From the NCBI RefSeq assembly GCF_000315625.1, contig NW_005434670.1:892571-956570 (forward strand): a stretch of DNA of 64,000 nucleotides, given 5' to 3'. The notes under the pieces are model-generated. The model saw only the letters and a list, made by a program, of their open reading frames with translations. It was not told where the DNA came from and ran no database searches. Below, piece by piece: positions 45,310 through 57,500 of the stretch. The position numbers and the translations under genes are program-made. Within the stretch, counting starts at the first letter, position 1. Each line of letters opens with the position of its first letter. The stretch comes from Guillardia theta CCMP2712. Its lineage: Eukaryota; Cryptophyceae; Pyrenomonadales; Geminigeraceae.

Positions 45310-45870
45310 ATATGAGAGGACAGCTTTACAGGCTCAGAGGGACTCACGTTGGCACTCCGTCGTCCGATCCTCAGTCGGAGTTGCCCTACTCCAACAAGCC
45401 TTGAAGCAAGCCTCCAGACGGTTCAACGGTTTCTAACCGTTCACAAGGTTACACGGCCTCCGAGGCTCTACCTTAAAGTTTGATTGTCTTCTTGATCGGA
45501 CCGTGACCGTAGTCGGGCCCGGGGCCCGGGGCCTTCCCCGCCTAATCAAGGAGACTCTGAGAGAGGCGAGAGGCCCGGGCCACCACAGTGACGAGTCACA
45601 GTGACGTTGGATAGTCCGATCACCGTCACGCAGCTGCGGCGGACTCGGAGGCGCGGCGCGCTGGCACCCGGGCCGAAACTTCGGCGGCGTGACGCCAGGC
45701 CGCGCAGCCTTCAGCGGCCCGGCCCCGCCGGGTAACCGAGCCGCGTGCGGCTCTAGTGCCGCAAGTTAGCGGCTGAGCGGCCGGGCGCCCCCCGGGCGGC
45801 ACTGAGCTCGGAGGCTCCACTGGCCGGGCCGGGCCCAACTTGCTCAGGCACACTGTACGGTATCAGCGTT
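45310..45870. repeat. GC-rich repeat island
   Basis: Contains ggttcaacggtttctaaccgttc (45418-45441, partly self-complementary), GGGCCCGGGGCCCGGGGCC at 45517-45534, CACAGTGACGAGTCACAGTGACG at 45585-45606, and many GCGGC words. Sharp edges against AT-rich DNA at 45880. No gene credible. Confidence 0.55.
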
Positions 45871-45969
45871 CGATGTTCCAAGTCAAGTCACTGAATTAAA
45901 ATCTAAAGATAATTGAATTCAAATTTGAGGGCGGTCGTCTTTGAAATTGAAACAAAAAGATCAGGTTTG

Positions 45970-46100
45970 ATGGATGTGGATGGACCCCCACCTTTTAGCT
46001 TCTTGGTACCGGTATGTTCATCATTCCTTATTCACCACCCCCATTCCAACCACCAGATCCCAGGGGTGGGGTGAGTCGCGGTTGTTGGGAGCGGAGGGCC
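45970..46100 (+). promoter_or_regulatory. C/G-rich tract before the 46101 gene
   Basis: ggacccccaccttt, ttcaccacccccattcc and ccaggggtggggtg within 100 bp of the start codon; same word family as the other 5' regions. Confidence 0.4.
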
Positions 46101-49100
46101 ATGCAGCCAGCGGTCATGAAGGGGTTGATGCTGATGATGGCGGCGGCGGCGGCAGTCGATGGAGCTCGGCCATGCCCGACGTCCACGACAGAGTTCAAGA
46201 ACAAGATCAACTCGCTGAGAGGAGTGAACGGTCACTTCATCTCCGCCTCAGTGTCTTGGAAGAGAATTAGCGAAAGGACAGCTCAGTTCGAGATCTGGAG
46301 CACTTGGCGAAGAAAGTATGGATGGCCTTGTCCTACAGACACAGGGTTCAATGGTGAAGATGGGTGGCCTGTCATAGGAGAGAGATTGAGCGTAGTTGGA
46401 CTGGCGAGGGCAGCGGATTCCAACAAGGACGTAACTATCAAGTTCTACACGGGTGAAATTTCTTAGATTTCTTAGCTCAGAGGTATGCTGACTGCTCGAT
46501 GTAGGTGATGGAACGAGTTATGATGTTGAGTTCGATGTCACCTCCTACTCCATCCCAGAGGATTGGGTGATGGGTGTCACCTATATTACCCACACGTACC
46601 AACAACCCTTCGGCTCCTCGTCTCCCTTCTACCCCACCTCGTACGTTGCGGACCCAGCGGTCGGAATCATGCAGCCTGTGCAAACGTATCCCTGGACAGC
46701 CTACTTTGCTGGCTGCTGCAAACAGTGGTACAAGGATGGAACGACCCCTGAATTCTATATTGAGACCAAAGTTGACCTGACAAACCACCTAACCTCAGCG
46801 AGGATCGTCTCGCTGCCTTTCCTCTCTCATGCTGATTCAGCCCCCCGGCCCATCTCCATGTGTGCGTTGCCTGTGGGCGGGAAGGCTGCCCAGGTGGAGC
46901 TGACAGGAAGTACCCTGAACTGGCAGCATGACGACAATCGACCTGCTTCGTTCTCTTGGACTGTCTCTGGTACCCTGGGCGTCTCCATTGTTGGGCCCAC
47001 AGACAAGAGCTGTGTTGTCATCAGCATCCCCGATACCTCTGCAGTGAATGGCACAGCGAACTACTTGACGGTAGAGTGCAAGATGGGCACGTCTACGGTT
47101 CAAGGCACATACCCGCTGTTAATGTATGGAAGCTCCAGCTTCGTTTCCTCCAACCGCCATCTGTTCGGCTGCTCCGACAACGTCGCTTGCGAAGTGAACG
47201 TAACGTTGGGAAAGTTCCTCCTGCCATATGATTTCTATTGGCGTGAGGTTGGTGATGGAAACAGATTGGAGGGCAGGTATGTCGTTGCATCGCAGAGCAG
47301 GGGAGCGTTGGTGGCTACTGCACCAGTGGGGATGAATTATACCACGTCTCTGAGCATGGTGGACAACGCAGATCTGCCTACAGGCTCTCGATTTGTTTCT
47401 GCGAGCTTGACTGGGATGTTTGTCACGGATCTTGATGTTCAATACCTGACTGGTAAGAGCAACTCAGACCCAAGGTCCCAGCTTCCTATTTCAAGTGGTC
47501 AGAGAGATTACTTCTCCAACGGCATGTTGCCTGCTGGCTGGCAGGAGGTGCCGAACAGCGACTTCAATGGTCCTAATGGAGGTGCGATCGTGCGCCTGCT
47601 AATCAAGAAGGAAACGCCTGCAGGAGACGGGAGGAACGACATCGACTACAGCCGGTTTGCGGCCATCACGGACATTCAGCTAGCAAGTGCGTCTCAAGTG
47701 CCTCACTGGACCAGCATCGGTTACCTCAAGCTGGACAAGAACCTGCTGGATCAAAGTCAGACAGGGGAAGTATACATCATGTACAAAAGAGGCAGCGGCT
47801 CTCCTATCATGGACGTGACGGCGACTCCGACCGCGGGCTACACCAACCTGACGGCGAGCACTCAGGGACCGGGGGGGAAGGTTGGGACTGTCAACCTCTA
47901 CGTCAAGTTCTACAACGAGTCGATCCTAGAACGGTACATGCTCTGGAAGCCTTGCGAGCGAGTCGAGAGCTCGACTGTCCTATGTTTCTCCTCGTTCTAC
48001 AGCACGGCTTCAAACCTGTTCCAGCTGGCGCAAGGGCCGCAGCAGTGCGTCAAGATGGAGGTGGTACGCAGCAAACCTCCTGAGGTGACGATAATGGCGG
48101 GCCAGCCCTACGTGGCGACGATGGGCAAGATGATGGAGATAGAGTTTCATGTTCAGAGAATGGATCTTCCTCTTACTAACATGGAGGACTTCCCCTCCAT
48201 GGGCCTCGCAGCTTACCTGACGAGGCCCGGGCAGTCCCTAGACCAAGCAAGGATGAACTCGTCAGGCGTCCTCCAAGGGCTGAGATGGGTAGCCTTGCAA
48301 ACTTTGACGAGCCCTTTCACTGAATAGGTGGACTACAGGTGGGAGGAGACAAGACTTCCAGCCAACTCTCGAGAATCGACCAGGTGGAGGGAGGGTTCCG
48401 AGGGTTCCTGCAGTGGACGCCGTCGCCAGCTCAGGGCGGATGGCAAGGGTCGATCTGCCTGACCGCCTGCATCTCGCCCTCGACTTGCTTCCCCGTAGAC
48501 GCCCCACCAACTGACTACTGTAGCGAGAAATGCTTGCATGTGGTGGTGGAGAAGTGCAAGTGGTACTTGGGCAAAGAAGATTCCTTCGAGGAGGTAGCGA
48601 AGAAGTTCAAGACAGACTGGCTGCTGGTAAGTGGAGGGAAAATGTGCTCGTCCTCTGAAGATCTGACTCCTTGTGTTTTCGCTTGGTTCTCGCCTCTCCA
48701 CTTTTTTTCGTCTGCTCCTCTCTCTCTCCATTCCTCTCCCTATTTCCTCTCCCTGTCCTCTCCATCTCTCTCACCTGTATCTTCTCTTGCTCCTGCCATC
48801 CTGCCTTGCCTTCACTTTCGTCTTCTCCTCTTCCTCCTGCAGCTCTGGCACCTCAACCCCTTCACCGCAAACAGCGTCTTCCCCTCCCTTCAGCGGCTGT
48901 ACGATGCTGTCACGTCCACGACCAACATCGGAAGACTGTACAAACCGAGATGGGAAGATACGGTAAGAGTGGAGCTAAAGCAGCGGGGAGGAGAGGAGAG
49001 GTGGATAAGGATGGAAACAGATTTGACGGAGGAGGTCTGAGGACGAATAGAATGAGGAAGGCAGAGGTGCAGGACAAGGAGAGGCTGATGAGTCAGCAGC

Positions 49101-49426
49101 AGGAGGGAGGGGAGGGGAAGGAGCAAGGACCCTGAGAGAGGTTTCTGATCGCTGCGTTTCTATTCCCCCATAAAGATACTAGCTCGCGAATATTCCTTCA
49201 CGGATCATAGGACAAGCGGCTCGTCACCTCACCAGGGACCTGCTCTCTCCTCCTCCTCCTCCTCCTCCCTCCTCCCTCCTCCCCCTCCCCTCCCCTCCTC
49301 CTCCCCTCCCCTCCATCTTGGAGAATGCTACTTTTCTCTTTCTTCTCACCCTCATCTCACTCTCGTTCTTACTGGCTTTCACAGAGCGTGTGTGTTATTC
49401 CCGATGCCTGCTCCTTCTTGCCCTAA
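46101..49426 (+). CDS. Large secreted protein, paralogue A, C-terminal LysM-like
   Basis: Unknown family, paralogous to the minus-strand gene at 54593-57766. Exons 46101-46452, 46505-48288, 48339-48626, 48843-48962 and a final short one at 49385-49426 give about 860 residues. A signal peptide (MKGLMLMMAAAAAVDGA) is followed by GHFISASVSWKR and FEIWSTWRRKYGWPC. Conserved blocks shared with the paralogue: GVTYITHTY, TAYFAGCCKQWYKDG with a following VDLTNHL strand, CVVISIPD, TGEVYIMYKRGSGSPI, YMLWKPCER and GFLQWTPSP..GGWQGSICLTAC. Near the C-terminus KCKWYLGKEDSFEEVAKKFKTDW plus LWHLNP resembles a LysM glycan-binding domain. The end SVCVIPDACSFLP is typical of a post-LysM tail. Many N-x-S/T sites fit an extracellular or wall location. 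An exon between 48963 and 49384 may be missing from my model. Confidence 0.72.
49245..49318. repeat. CCT/CCCT-rich microsatellite
   Basis: Run of cctcct and ctcccc units in the last intron of paralogue A. Confidence 0.85.
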
Positions 49427-49840
49427 CTTGTACTGCTAACGTCCTGGCACTCTCCCTCCTGTAGATATTCTTTTGTGCTCCGAATGTAACGAAAGGTGAA
49501 ACCTTAACCCTCCCTTCCAACAGGCCTCCTCCTCCTCCTCCTCCTCCTCCTCCTCCTTCCTCCTCACACCTCCACCTTGTCCAACTGTTCTTAATCTTCC
49601 TCCTCTTTCGTGCTTCTACTCCATTCCTGCCTGTGCTGCTCTCTCTGGCACCTTCCCCTGTCGATCTCTTGTGAAAAACTTTATTCGCCATGCTATATGA
49701 ACGAGACAGGGTGGGCGGTAAGAGGAAGAAGAGCAGAAAAGACAGCGGAGGAAGGACGACGAGCAGGACGAGCAACAGGAAGAGGAGGAGCAAGTAGCAA
49801 ACAGTGCAGGAGGAGGAGGAGGAGATCGAGGTTCTTGGTA

Positions 49841-52086
49841 TCAGTGGGAGTGGGATGCGATGGAGAAGACAATCAGCACAGAGAGGAGGATGGCGAAGAA
49901 AGTGGCGATGGGCCGGTAGAACCTGTGCAGGAAGGAGGGGAACGGCTGAACGACCGTCTCCAAGTTCACCTTGTCATGTGCGTCCTCCGGGTCGGCGACC
50001 TTGAGAGCCTGGAGGAAGCAAGAAGTGTCCTGCTCCTGCTCCTGTGCAGTGCCGAGCTCGGAGGAGTGCAGTTCTACCTGATGAGGAGGTAGCCAAGAGG
50101 AAGGAACCATCCCTCGCACACCGACGGCGGCGAGAGCGATGAGGAGGGGAAGACGAAGTTGATGGGGCCGAGAGCCAGGTCTCCGCTCCATGCGATGAGC
50201 TCGTTGAAGAGTCCTCCCTGCGAGACGTTGAGGAAGCGCAAGGGGAGAAGGGCAAGAAAGGAAGGGGGAAGAAAAGAACAGAGAAGGAGGAGAGGAGGGA
50301 TTGAAGGGGACAACGAAGAAGTCGTTTCTGGGAATGGAGGAAACAGAAGTTTGACGCAGGCAGACGAGAGAAGCATTGGAACGAGAAACAGGCAATTGGT
50401 TCAGAGAAGCTGATGACGGAAGGGAGGAAAAGGGCGAACAAGAGGAGGAGGAGGAGGAGGAGGAGGAGGAGGAGGAGGGGGGGGGGGGGGGAAGAAAGAA
50501 AGCGAAGTTGTTGACAGGGAGGAGAGAGAGCAAGAGGGCTAACCTCGTAAAAGACCCAACTGACCAACCACGGAAAGAAGATCGCCCAGAAGTGGCTCAT
50601 CCTCGGCCCGCAGACTCGTCCCACGAGGAGGCTGTAGCGCGTGACGATGCAGATGAAAGGGATGCCCAGCCCGATCATGCCGAAGGCGAACAGAAAGGCG
50701 CTGACGCGGGTGATGGTGGGGGAGCAGGCGTTGGAGAGCGTGTTCAGGAAGTTGCCCTCCGCTCTGTAGTAGGCCATGGCGCCCATCCATCCGGTTGCCA
50801 CGTAGAGGATCGTGGAGAAGAAGGTAGAGATCCAGATAGAGGGGGCGATGCCGACTTCTGCCTTCTTCTCGTTCACCCACGAGGGGACGACGACGATGAA
50901 GGCGAAGTTGAAGACGATGCTTCCAAGCACGTGGCTGTAGTCGTGCCCGAAGGCCGGGACCTCGTGGTTCCCCATGCCCTGCATGTAGAACTGCATGAGG
51001 AACTCAGCGGAGAGGAGGAGGAGCATGTAGAAGGAGATCTTCTGGATGAAGATGTTTTCCTCCAGGTTCATGATGCTCATGGGGATCAGGATCAGTGCAA
51101 GGCTCAGGTACCCCAGCGAGATGATGGCGCGGGACTCCTCGGGGTCGTTGAAGGGGATCACCTTCCCCTGGTGGCAGGCAGCCGACTGCTCCATGGTGAC
51201 CGGGGGCTGGAGGATCGCCTTGAGCGGAGGAGACCAGCTGATGATGTCGAGCGTCGGCCAGACCTGGAGGGCGTACGTGGTGTGCCGGGGGTTGAGGAAA
51301 ACGATGAAGGAGTCCATGACCTGCGCGTTTGAGATGATAGAGGAGGAGATCTGCGCCATCATGTTCACTATGAACATCCCCTGCGCAAGCTGCATCCCCC
51401 TGTGCCCCCAGAACTCCTCGAAGACGTTGACGAACTCAATCCTCCTCTGGAAGCGGCTGTTGCCTGGCACGCGCGCCATGGCGTCTGTGAGGAGAATCGC
51501 GGCCAGGGAGGAGGCGATGCAGATGACGAAAAGGACTACGGTAGGAACGAACCAGCCAGCATCCTGCACGAGCACAAGCCGCTAATCAGATCCGATGAGA
51601 GTCATGAGAAGGAGGGAGGACCTCAGGAGAAGGGAGGAGGAGAAGAACATTAGAGGGTTGGGGAAGCGAGGAGAGGGAAAGCAGGAGGAGAGGTGAGGAG
51701 AGGTGACGAGAGAAGGGGAGGGGATGGGAGGGGAGGAGAGGACAGGTGAGGTGAGGAGGGGAGGAGGGGAAGGGAATAAGGGGACAGAGGAAAGAGCAGT
51801 GAAAGAGAAAGGGGAGGGGAAAGAGTCCAGGAGGGAGGGGTGGACAAAGATCTCTCACCTGGTAGACTTTGGGAAGGACGAGCATGCCTGGGCCAGCGAT
51901 GTTGTTGACGACGATGACGATGGAGCTGAAGAAGCCAAGAGACTTTCCTCCCAGCAGTCCTCCCCTCGACGTGTCTGGTCTGCCTTCATTGTCCCTGTAG
52001 CTGACGAAGCTGGCCTCATTCGAAGGGTCTTTGAGCTGCCTGTACTCGCTCCTCCGAGGGTGATCGCTGTGCCAGAAGCCCGACAT
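49841..52086 (-). CDS. Amino acid transporter, AAAP (Aa_trans) family
   Basis: Polytopic membrane permease. Four exons: 52086 to about 51860, 51563-50544, 50217 to about 50140, and about 50093 to 49841. The N-terminal ~50 residues are cytosolic-type, followed by the family opening motif SIVIVVNNIAGPGMLVLP (TM1), then WFVPTVVLFVICIASSLAAILL, the conserved FWGHRGMQLAQGMFIVNMM, further helices (SLALILIPMSIM, MLLLLSAEFLM, IVFNFAFIVVVPSWVNE, TFFSTILYVATGWMGAM, AFLFAFGMIGLGIPFICIV, SHFWAIFFPWLVSWVF) and a final IATFFAILLSVLIVFSIA. The C-terminal loop carries an unusual hydrophilic insert (GTAQEQEQDTS). Members export or import amino acids across vacuolar/plasma membranes with H+ or Na+; substrate not readable. 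The 50430-50490 intron has a GGA run and a long G run. It converges with paralogue A. Confidence 0.87.
50438..50492. repeat. (GGA)n plus poly-G in transporter intron
   Basis: Triplet GGA run directly followed by about 15 G residues, inside the intron before GGLFNELIAW. Confidence 0.9.
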
Positions 52087-53260
52087 GGAGGAGGCGGCAG
52101 CTGCTGCTCTACCCCTTGCTGCCCTGTCTTGTAATCAACAGAGTTCGAGAACCAAGTGGAAGCGGTTTGATTTGTCTATCAGTGCAGTTCCAAGTCCATA
52201 AGTCCCGTCTGGACGGGTTGTGCTATGTAGCAGATGACGTATGTGTGATCGATCAGGTACTGCAAACAAACAGGATGTTTTCAAGGTCGTGTCTTCTAAG
52301 AATCCAGGCAAACATGAAAGGCAGGCATGTCATCGAAGCATAGAGGAAACAGGTTTTCATGCATACATCTTGGAGGCAGACCGTCACTCTCAGACACATC
52401 ACACGACAGATCACACATGGGAGATCTACTACTGTCTTCAGGCATCCATTGCAGACAGTCTGATGCAATCATGTCTTTTCTCTCGCTCATGTCTTTTCAC
52501 ATGATTGTATCCTCCTTCCTGTGCGACTCTTTCTACTCAATCCTCTTCCATTCCCAACCAGCTGTTCACACCTGACATCTCCCTCCTCACACCCTCTGTT
52601 GATCTCTCCAACCATCTTCGGCCTCTTCGCTCTCCCATCATCTTCTACCACTCCATGTTCCTTCTCCAAATCTTCTCCACCACTTCACTTCCTCCTCCTC
52701 ATCGCAGACTTACATGTTGCCTCCGTCTACTCCAGTACCATGCGCGCTGGTTCCCCGAAATTCTACCACCGGTGGTATTTTGTGATTACCGGTATATTTT
52801 ATTGCTTTTGTGCAGAGAAATGGAGGGGTTATCTTGTCTCAGGGATTCATTTCCCAGGGGTAGTACCTGCTGAGTCACCATCACGAGTCTGCCTCAGAGA
52901 AAGAGACATGATCCCCGCATCCCCCCTCATCTCAGATGCGCCTCAATCTGCTCTTCAATGCCGGATCGTTGGGCTGCAATGCGAGGAACGGCGATGCTGA
53001 TTCCGTTTCATGATAACGGAGAAGAGTGGAAAGAGGACTGAAGAAGATGAGGGGAGAGGAGAGGATGGGCATGAAGAACTCCAAGAGGAAAGGGCCGAGA
53101 AAATCGAACATGTTCTTGAATGCAACATGTATTGATTCGGAACAGATGGTCTAGATACATGGACGGTGCAAGTAACGGTCTGCACATACGGGACCGGAGG
53201 ATTTAAATCCACTAGCACATCATAATTGAATGCGGTACCACTTTGGGCGAGAGGACACGA
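52087..53260. promoter_or_regulatory. Divergent region (transporter / EsV-1-7 gene)
   Basis: 52520-52740 is pyrimidine-rich. At 52745-52870 lie near-palindromic ccaccggtggta, gattaccggtata and ggaggggttat / caggggtagtacc words. No gene recognised. Confidence 0.4.
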
Positions 53261-54219
53261 ATGCGATCGCAGAGCTTCTTCATCCTGCTGGAGTTTCTCG
53301 CCATGATAACATGCGTAAACACGGACAAGAGTTTGAAAGCAGTTGATCAGTTAGGATCAGGTCAGGACTGTTTGAATGTCAAAAGCAAGCCCGCTGCCCT
53401 TTGCAAGCATGCGGGCTGCAACAAACGAAAAGCGTACGGGGACGCGACAATGAGGGTGGCAGAGGCTTGTTCGAAGCATAAACAACCCCATCACATCAAT
53501 CTCATGACCAAGAGATGCAACTGGCCTTCCTGCAGCAAGTATGCTTCCTTCAAGACAGACAGTCAAACCTTCTGCGCTCTCCACAAGCCGGCCAACTCAA
53601 CAGATTTCAGAAGTTCAGCAAAGGTTTGTCGATACCCAGAATGCAAGAAGCAAGCCTCGTACGGAATTGCTCGACCCCTTTGGTGCAGAGATCACATGAA
53701 CATCTCTGTCGACGTCGACGTCAAGAATCGGCTGTGCACGTTCGGCAACTGCTCCCAACGCGCTCTGTATGGAGATGCATCATCGGGCTTCAACTTGCGC
53801 TGTGCTCAACACAGGCTGACGTCGGACGTGAAAAGAAGGTTGTGAAGTTCAATGGTGAACTACTGTGACGCTGTTGATCTTGCCAGGATGCTCTCGAGCA
53901 ACGCCTCTGCTCTCTCGAGCAACGCCTCTGCTCTCACGGTAAGGAACGAGACATCCAAGATCTCCTCCAGTGAAACCTTGAACTTGCCAGCAAGCAACAG
54001 GCCAGCGGGGCGGAGGTTACAACAGCACCAGAGGATGTGAGGGGCGAGGGTGCTGGTGCCGCTCTGCTCACTTTGCTCTCCCTCAGCAGCGCTGGCACCG
54101 AGACCAAGATCCATCAGGAGGAAACTCATGAAGAAGCTCATCTCTGCGTACAAAGCGCTCTGTGGCACTCGATGTCAGAACAGGACAGGGGCGAAGGTGT
54201 ACACCCAGAGTATGTCTGA
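53261..54219 (+). CDS. Secreted EsV-1-7 repeat protein
   Basis: Cysteine-repeat protein of the EsV-1-7 family (consensus C-x4-C-x16-C-x2-H; known from brown-algal IMMEDIATE UPRIGHT and its namesake in an algal virus). ATG 53261 gives a signal peptide-like start (SFFILLEFLAMITC). Four repeats: CKHAGC..ACSKH (x16), CNWPSC..FCALH (x13), CRYPEC..WCRDH (x13), CTFGNC..RCAQH (x16), each with the typical A-x-YG/F core (AYG, ASF, SYG, LYG). Exon 1 ends 53838 with a two-base overhang that joins 53887 and continues into two identical SSNASAL units with N-glycosylation sequons. The 3' end is unsettled: a donor at 53940 competes with reading on, and 54219 is the end of one phase-consistent model. The family's molecular role is not established. 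Confidence 0.75.
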
Positions 54220-54592
54220 GGATGCTGGGAGAACCAGCAGCTCTCGTGAGGTAGGACGGGAATGTGATCTTGAATGTGAGTGCAAAGCTCAAGCCAAAGA
54301 GGGGATGACGGTGATCGCTGAACAACTTCAGAGGTGTTGGACCAGTGATGATATTCTCTTGTCTTCTGACGGTCATGTTTAAGGTATATCACAAGCATCC
54401 CTCCATACAACAAGTATATTACAGTTCTGGTTGAAAGTGCGCTGGGTCGAGGATTCTTCCAGCTGCTTCTCTCCTCCGGGTTCCGGGTGAAGGTTTACAC
54501 ATTGGAGCTCTCATCTCCGACCGTGAAGCCTGGTCTGTCATCCATGGACTTGAAGTTCTAGCCCAACGTTCTTGAGTGCTCAGCTCCACGAG

Positions 54593-57500
54593 TCAAGAGA
54601 CTGGGGTTTGCATCCTCTTGGAGTCATCAAAGGTTGCAAGAATCCGGTAAAATACATATGTCCTGCGAAAAAGACGGATCACCGACCGGAAAGGCAGGCA
54701 GGGAGCAGCGGCAACCATGGGCGGCAGCGGCTCTGTCATCTCGAAGTATCCAAGGCGAGCCGTCAGCGTGAAGTTGAGGTCAGAGTTCATGTCGAGGATG
54801 CGGTCAGCTGGGATCTTGAAGGCGGACGCGATGCCGTAGAGCTGGCAGGCCGTCAGGACCCCAAGCGCAGCTCAGAAGTCACTCACTGTCTCTTGCCACT
54901 GGGGCCGGTACAAGTGCCCAACGTTGGCTGTGCGGGAGATCCCGTTCTCGCCTACCTGCTGGATCGCACTAGGGTCCCGAACATGAGGGTTTAGGCTCCA
55001 GATCTGCCAGAAAAGCATCAGAGAGTGAGGAGGCGATCTTCCAGGAACGAGGAGGAGAGCACGAGGGTTGGTTACCTGCAGCCAGTTTGTCTTGAAGCGT
55101 GTTGCTATGCTCACGATGGAGTCGCTGGGTTGGAGGTACCAGATGCATCGCTGGACCTGGACTTGGATGCAGTGGCTCTGACAGTGCGGCACCGGCATGT
55201 GGGAGGTTCCCGGACAAGGGCTTGACTCAACGCAGCTCTGGAGGCATACTTCACCGACCCATCCTCCGTGGAAGTAGTTTGGAGTCCACAAGAGGAATCC
55301 TTGAGAGTCTGCGATGTTGGACAGCTGTAGGTTGACATCCTTGGTGAAGCTCCCGAGGGTTTGCATGTCGGCTCCGATGAGAATCAAACCTGTTCGGCTG
55401 GTCTTCCAGTTGTGATCACCCAAGATCTCCTCATCGGGAAACAAACTTGTTCCTCTAGCAGAAGGCCACGTCACTGGAAGGGAGCATGCAAGGGAAGGTA
55501 CCTGATCTGAGAAATGCTGATGGATGGCACCGGCATGCTCGCATAGAACGGTGGATCGTTCCTTCGGACCGCGATGGGAACAGAGAGCTGCAAGGCAAAC
55601 TCACACCAGGAGGAAAGAGAAGTCAACGTCTCTACCTGCTTGCCCATGGTAGCCTGATGGATCACTTGTGGGCTTGTAACAGTAGGAGGAAGGGTGTAAC
55701 GTACGTTCACAAGCACGCACTGCATGGCGCTCCCATAGTCTATCGGGCATCAAGTGGGGGTCACCTCATGACAAGAGGGCAAACTTGACTTACGGGTCGC
55801 CATCACGTTTGCGCAGACAACAGCAGTCTTGTTCTCCCCCACGCAAGGCCGCCAGAAGATTTGCTTCGAGAGATTTCCGTACGGCTGCCTCAGGTAGTAG
55901 AGAGTAACGGAGAAGTTGGAGACGATGGCAGATATCTAGCACAAACGTGTCAGGGGTCGCTCAGAGCAGCTCATCTCCCGACTCACTGGTGTATATCCTG
56001 AGATGTTATTAGGAGTGATGTCAGTGATGGGCGGGCCCTGGCCCTTCCTGTACATAATGAACACTGCGATGCCCGTCTTCGTGAAGTCAGCCTTCAGCAA
56101 GCTGTTTTGTTCAAGATGTATCCTTGGCTGAAGTATTGGTCCAGCCTCTGGGTATTGTTGACAAGAACAATGTCGGTAATGGCCTGGAACGAGTCAGGGA
56201 CCGAGTTCGACTCGAAGGTCTCGTAGTCTTGTGTGTGCAGCTTCTCAAAGATTACCGAGACGTCCAAACTTCCTTGCACATCTTTCCCTTGTACCCAGTC
56301 ATAAGTTTCGACCGGGGCTGACGAGATCCAGCCCATGGGGACTGGCTGAGACTGGCTGTGGTCTATCGCCTGGTAGGAGATGGGGAGGTAAAAGCTAGAG
56401 GGACGAGAACCAAAGAACTTGGTCTGATAGAAAACGTCGATGGCCGTGATGTAATCTCCTTCAGGACTGACAGAGTGCATGCTCAACGAGGGTATGACTG
56501 CACGGTCGCTGTGACTTTCAACGAAGTTGTAAGGCTCGTACCCTGTGTTGGTAGACTGCAACGTGCTCTGCTGAGATTCCGTAGCGATCATGTACCGCAA
56601 CGACAGCACCTCCATGTCGTCCGCCTTGTTCTCGTACGAAAACGTCTGGGCATAGCTAGAAACTGACATGGGGTAAAGAGGAAAGTTCTTCCCTATCGTT
56701 AGGTCGAGGGTGCAAAGATTGCCAGGTGCACAAGTGTAGGCCGAGTGCTTGCTGGGCTGCCTTGAAACGATCACGTCGGGTCCCTTCGCCATGAACATGC
56801 TCGTCGCTTCAGTCCAGGAGTTCCCGTAACTCACTCGAAAGGTGACGAAACCGAAGTCGCCGACCTCAAAGTTCTCAAAGGCAACTAGTGTACACTGAGA
56901 GTTGAGATGGTCTTGCCCCAACGAAACCGTTCCAGCGACGCGCGTCTCATTCTCGCTAGACACTTGCCAGGTGTAGTTTGCAGGATAATTGTCGTCGGCA
57001 GTCCAAAAGATCGTCCCACTGCTTCTTGATACCAAGTTTCCTCGATTCAGACTGCAGACGGTGAGGGGGCTGGTGTTGCTGACGTTGATGTACAACACGG
57101 GAAAGATGACGATGCGAGGTGACCCGATGTAGTCCGAGAGATCGATGCTCGTGCTAACCTTGTAGCTGCTTGCTGTCCCGTTCTTGCAACAACCCTGCAG
57201 AGATGCAACCCATGGCGTCGTCCTACAGGGTTGGCCGACGTAGTGACCAGGGGGGTAGAACACGTTGCAAGCTTTGAACTCGCCCGAGTACTTGTGCGAG
57301 ATCCTCGTGACTCCTAGGAACCAGTCGTTCTCCACGTCCACTGACTCCACTTGTATCGTCATCCCGTATTGCGAGGACCCGTCACCTGCCAAAGATTTCA
57401 ACATCACCAACAATGTGCAGGTTTGCGACAAGTGAACACGACGAACCTGGATCGAAGAGCGAGGCGATGGCAACACTAGATGCCTGGACATCAGCTGTCG

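Noticed and set aside
50376-51332. 318-residue plus-strand open frame
   Set aside because: Antisense to the amino-acid transporter exon; highly charged E/D/R composition typical of a reversed membrane-protein frame.
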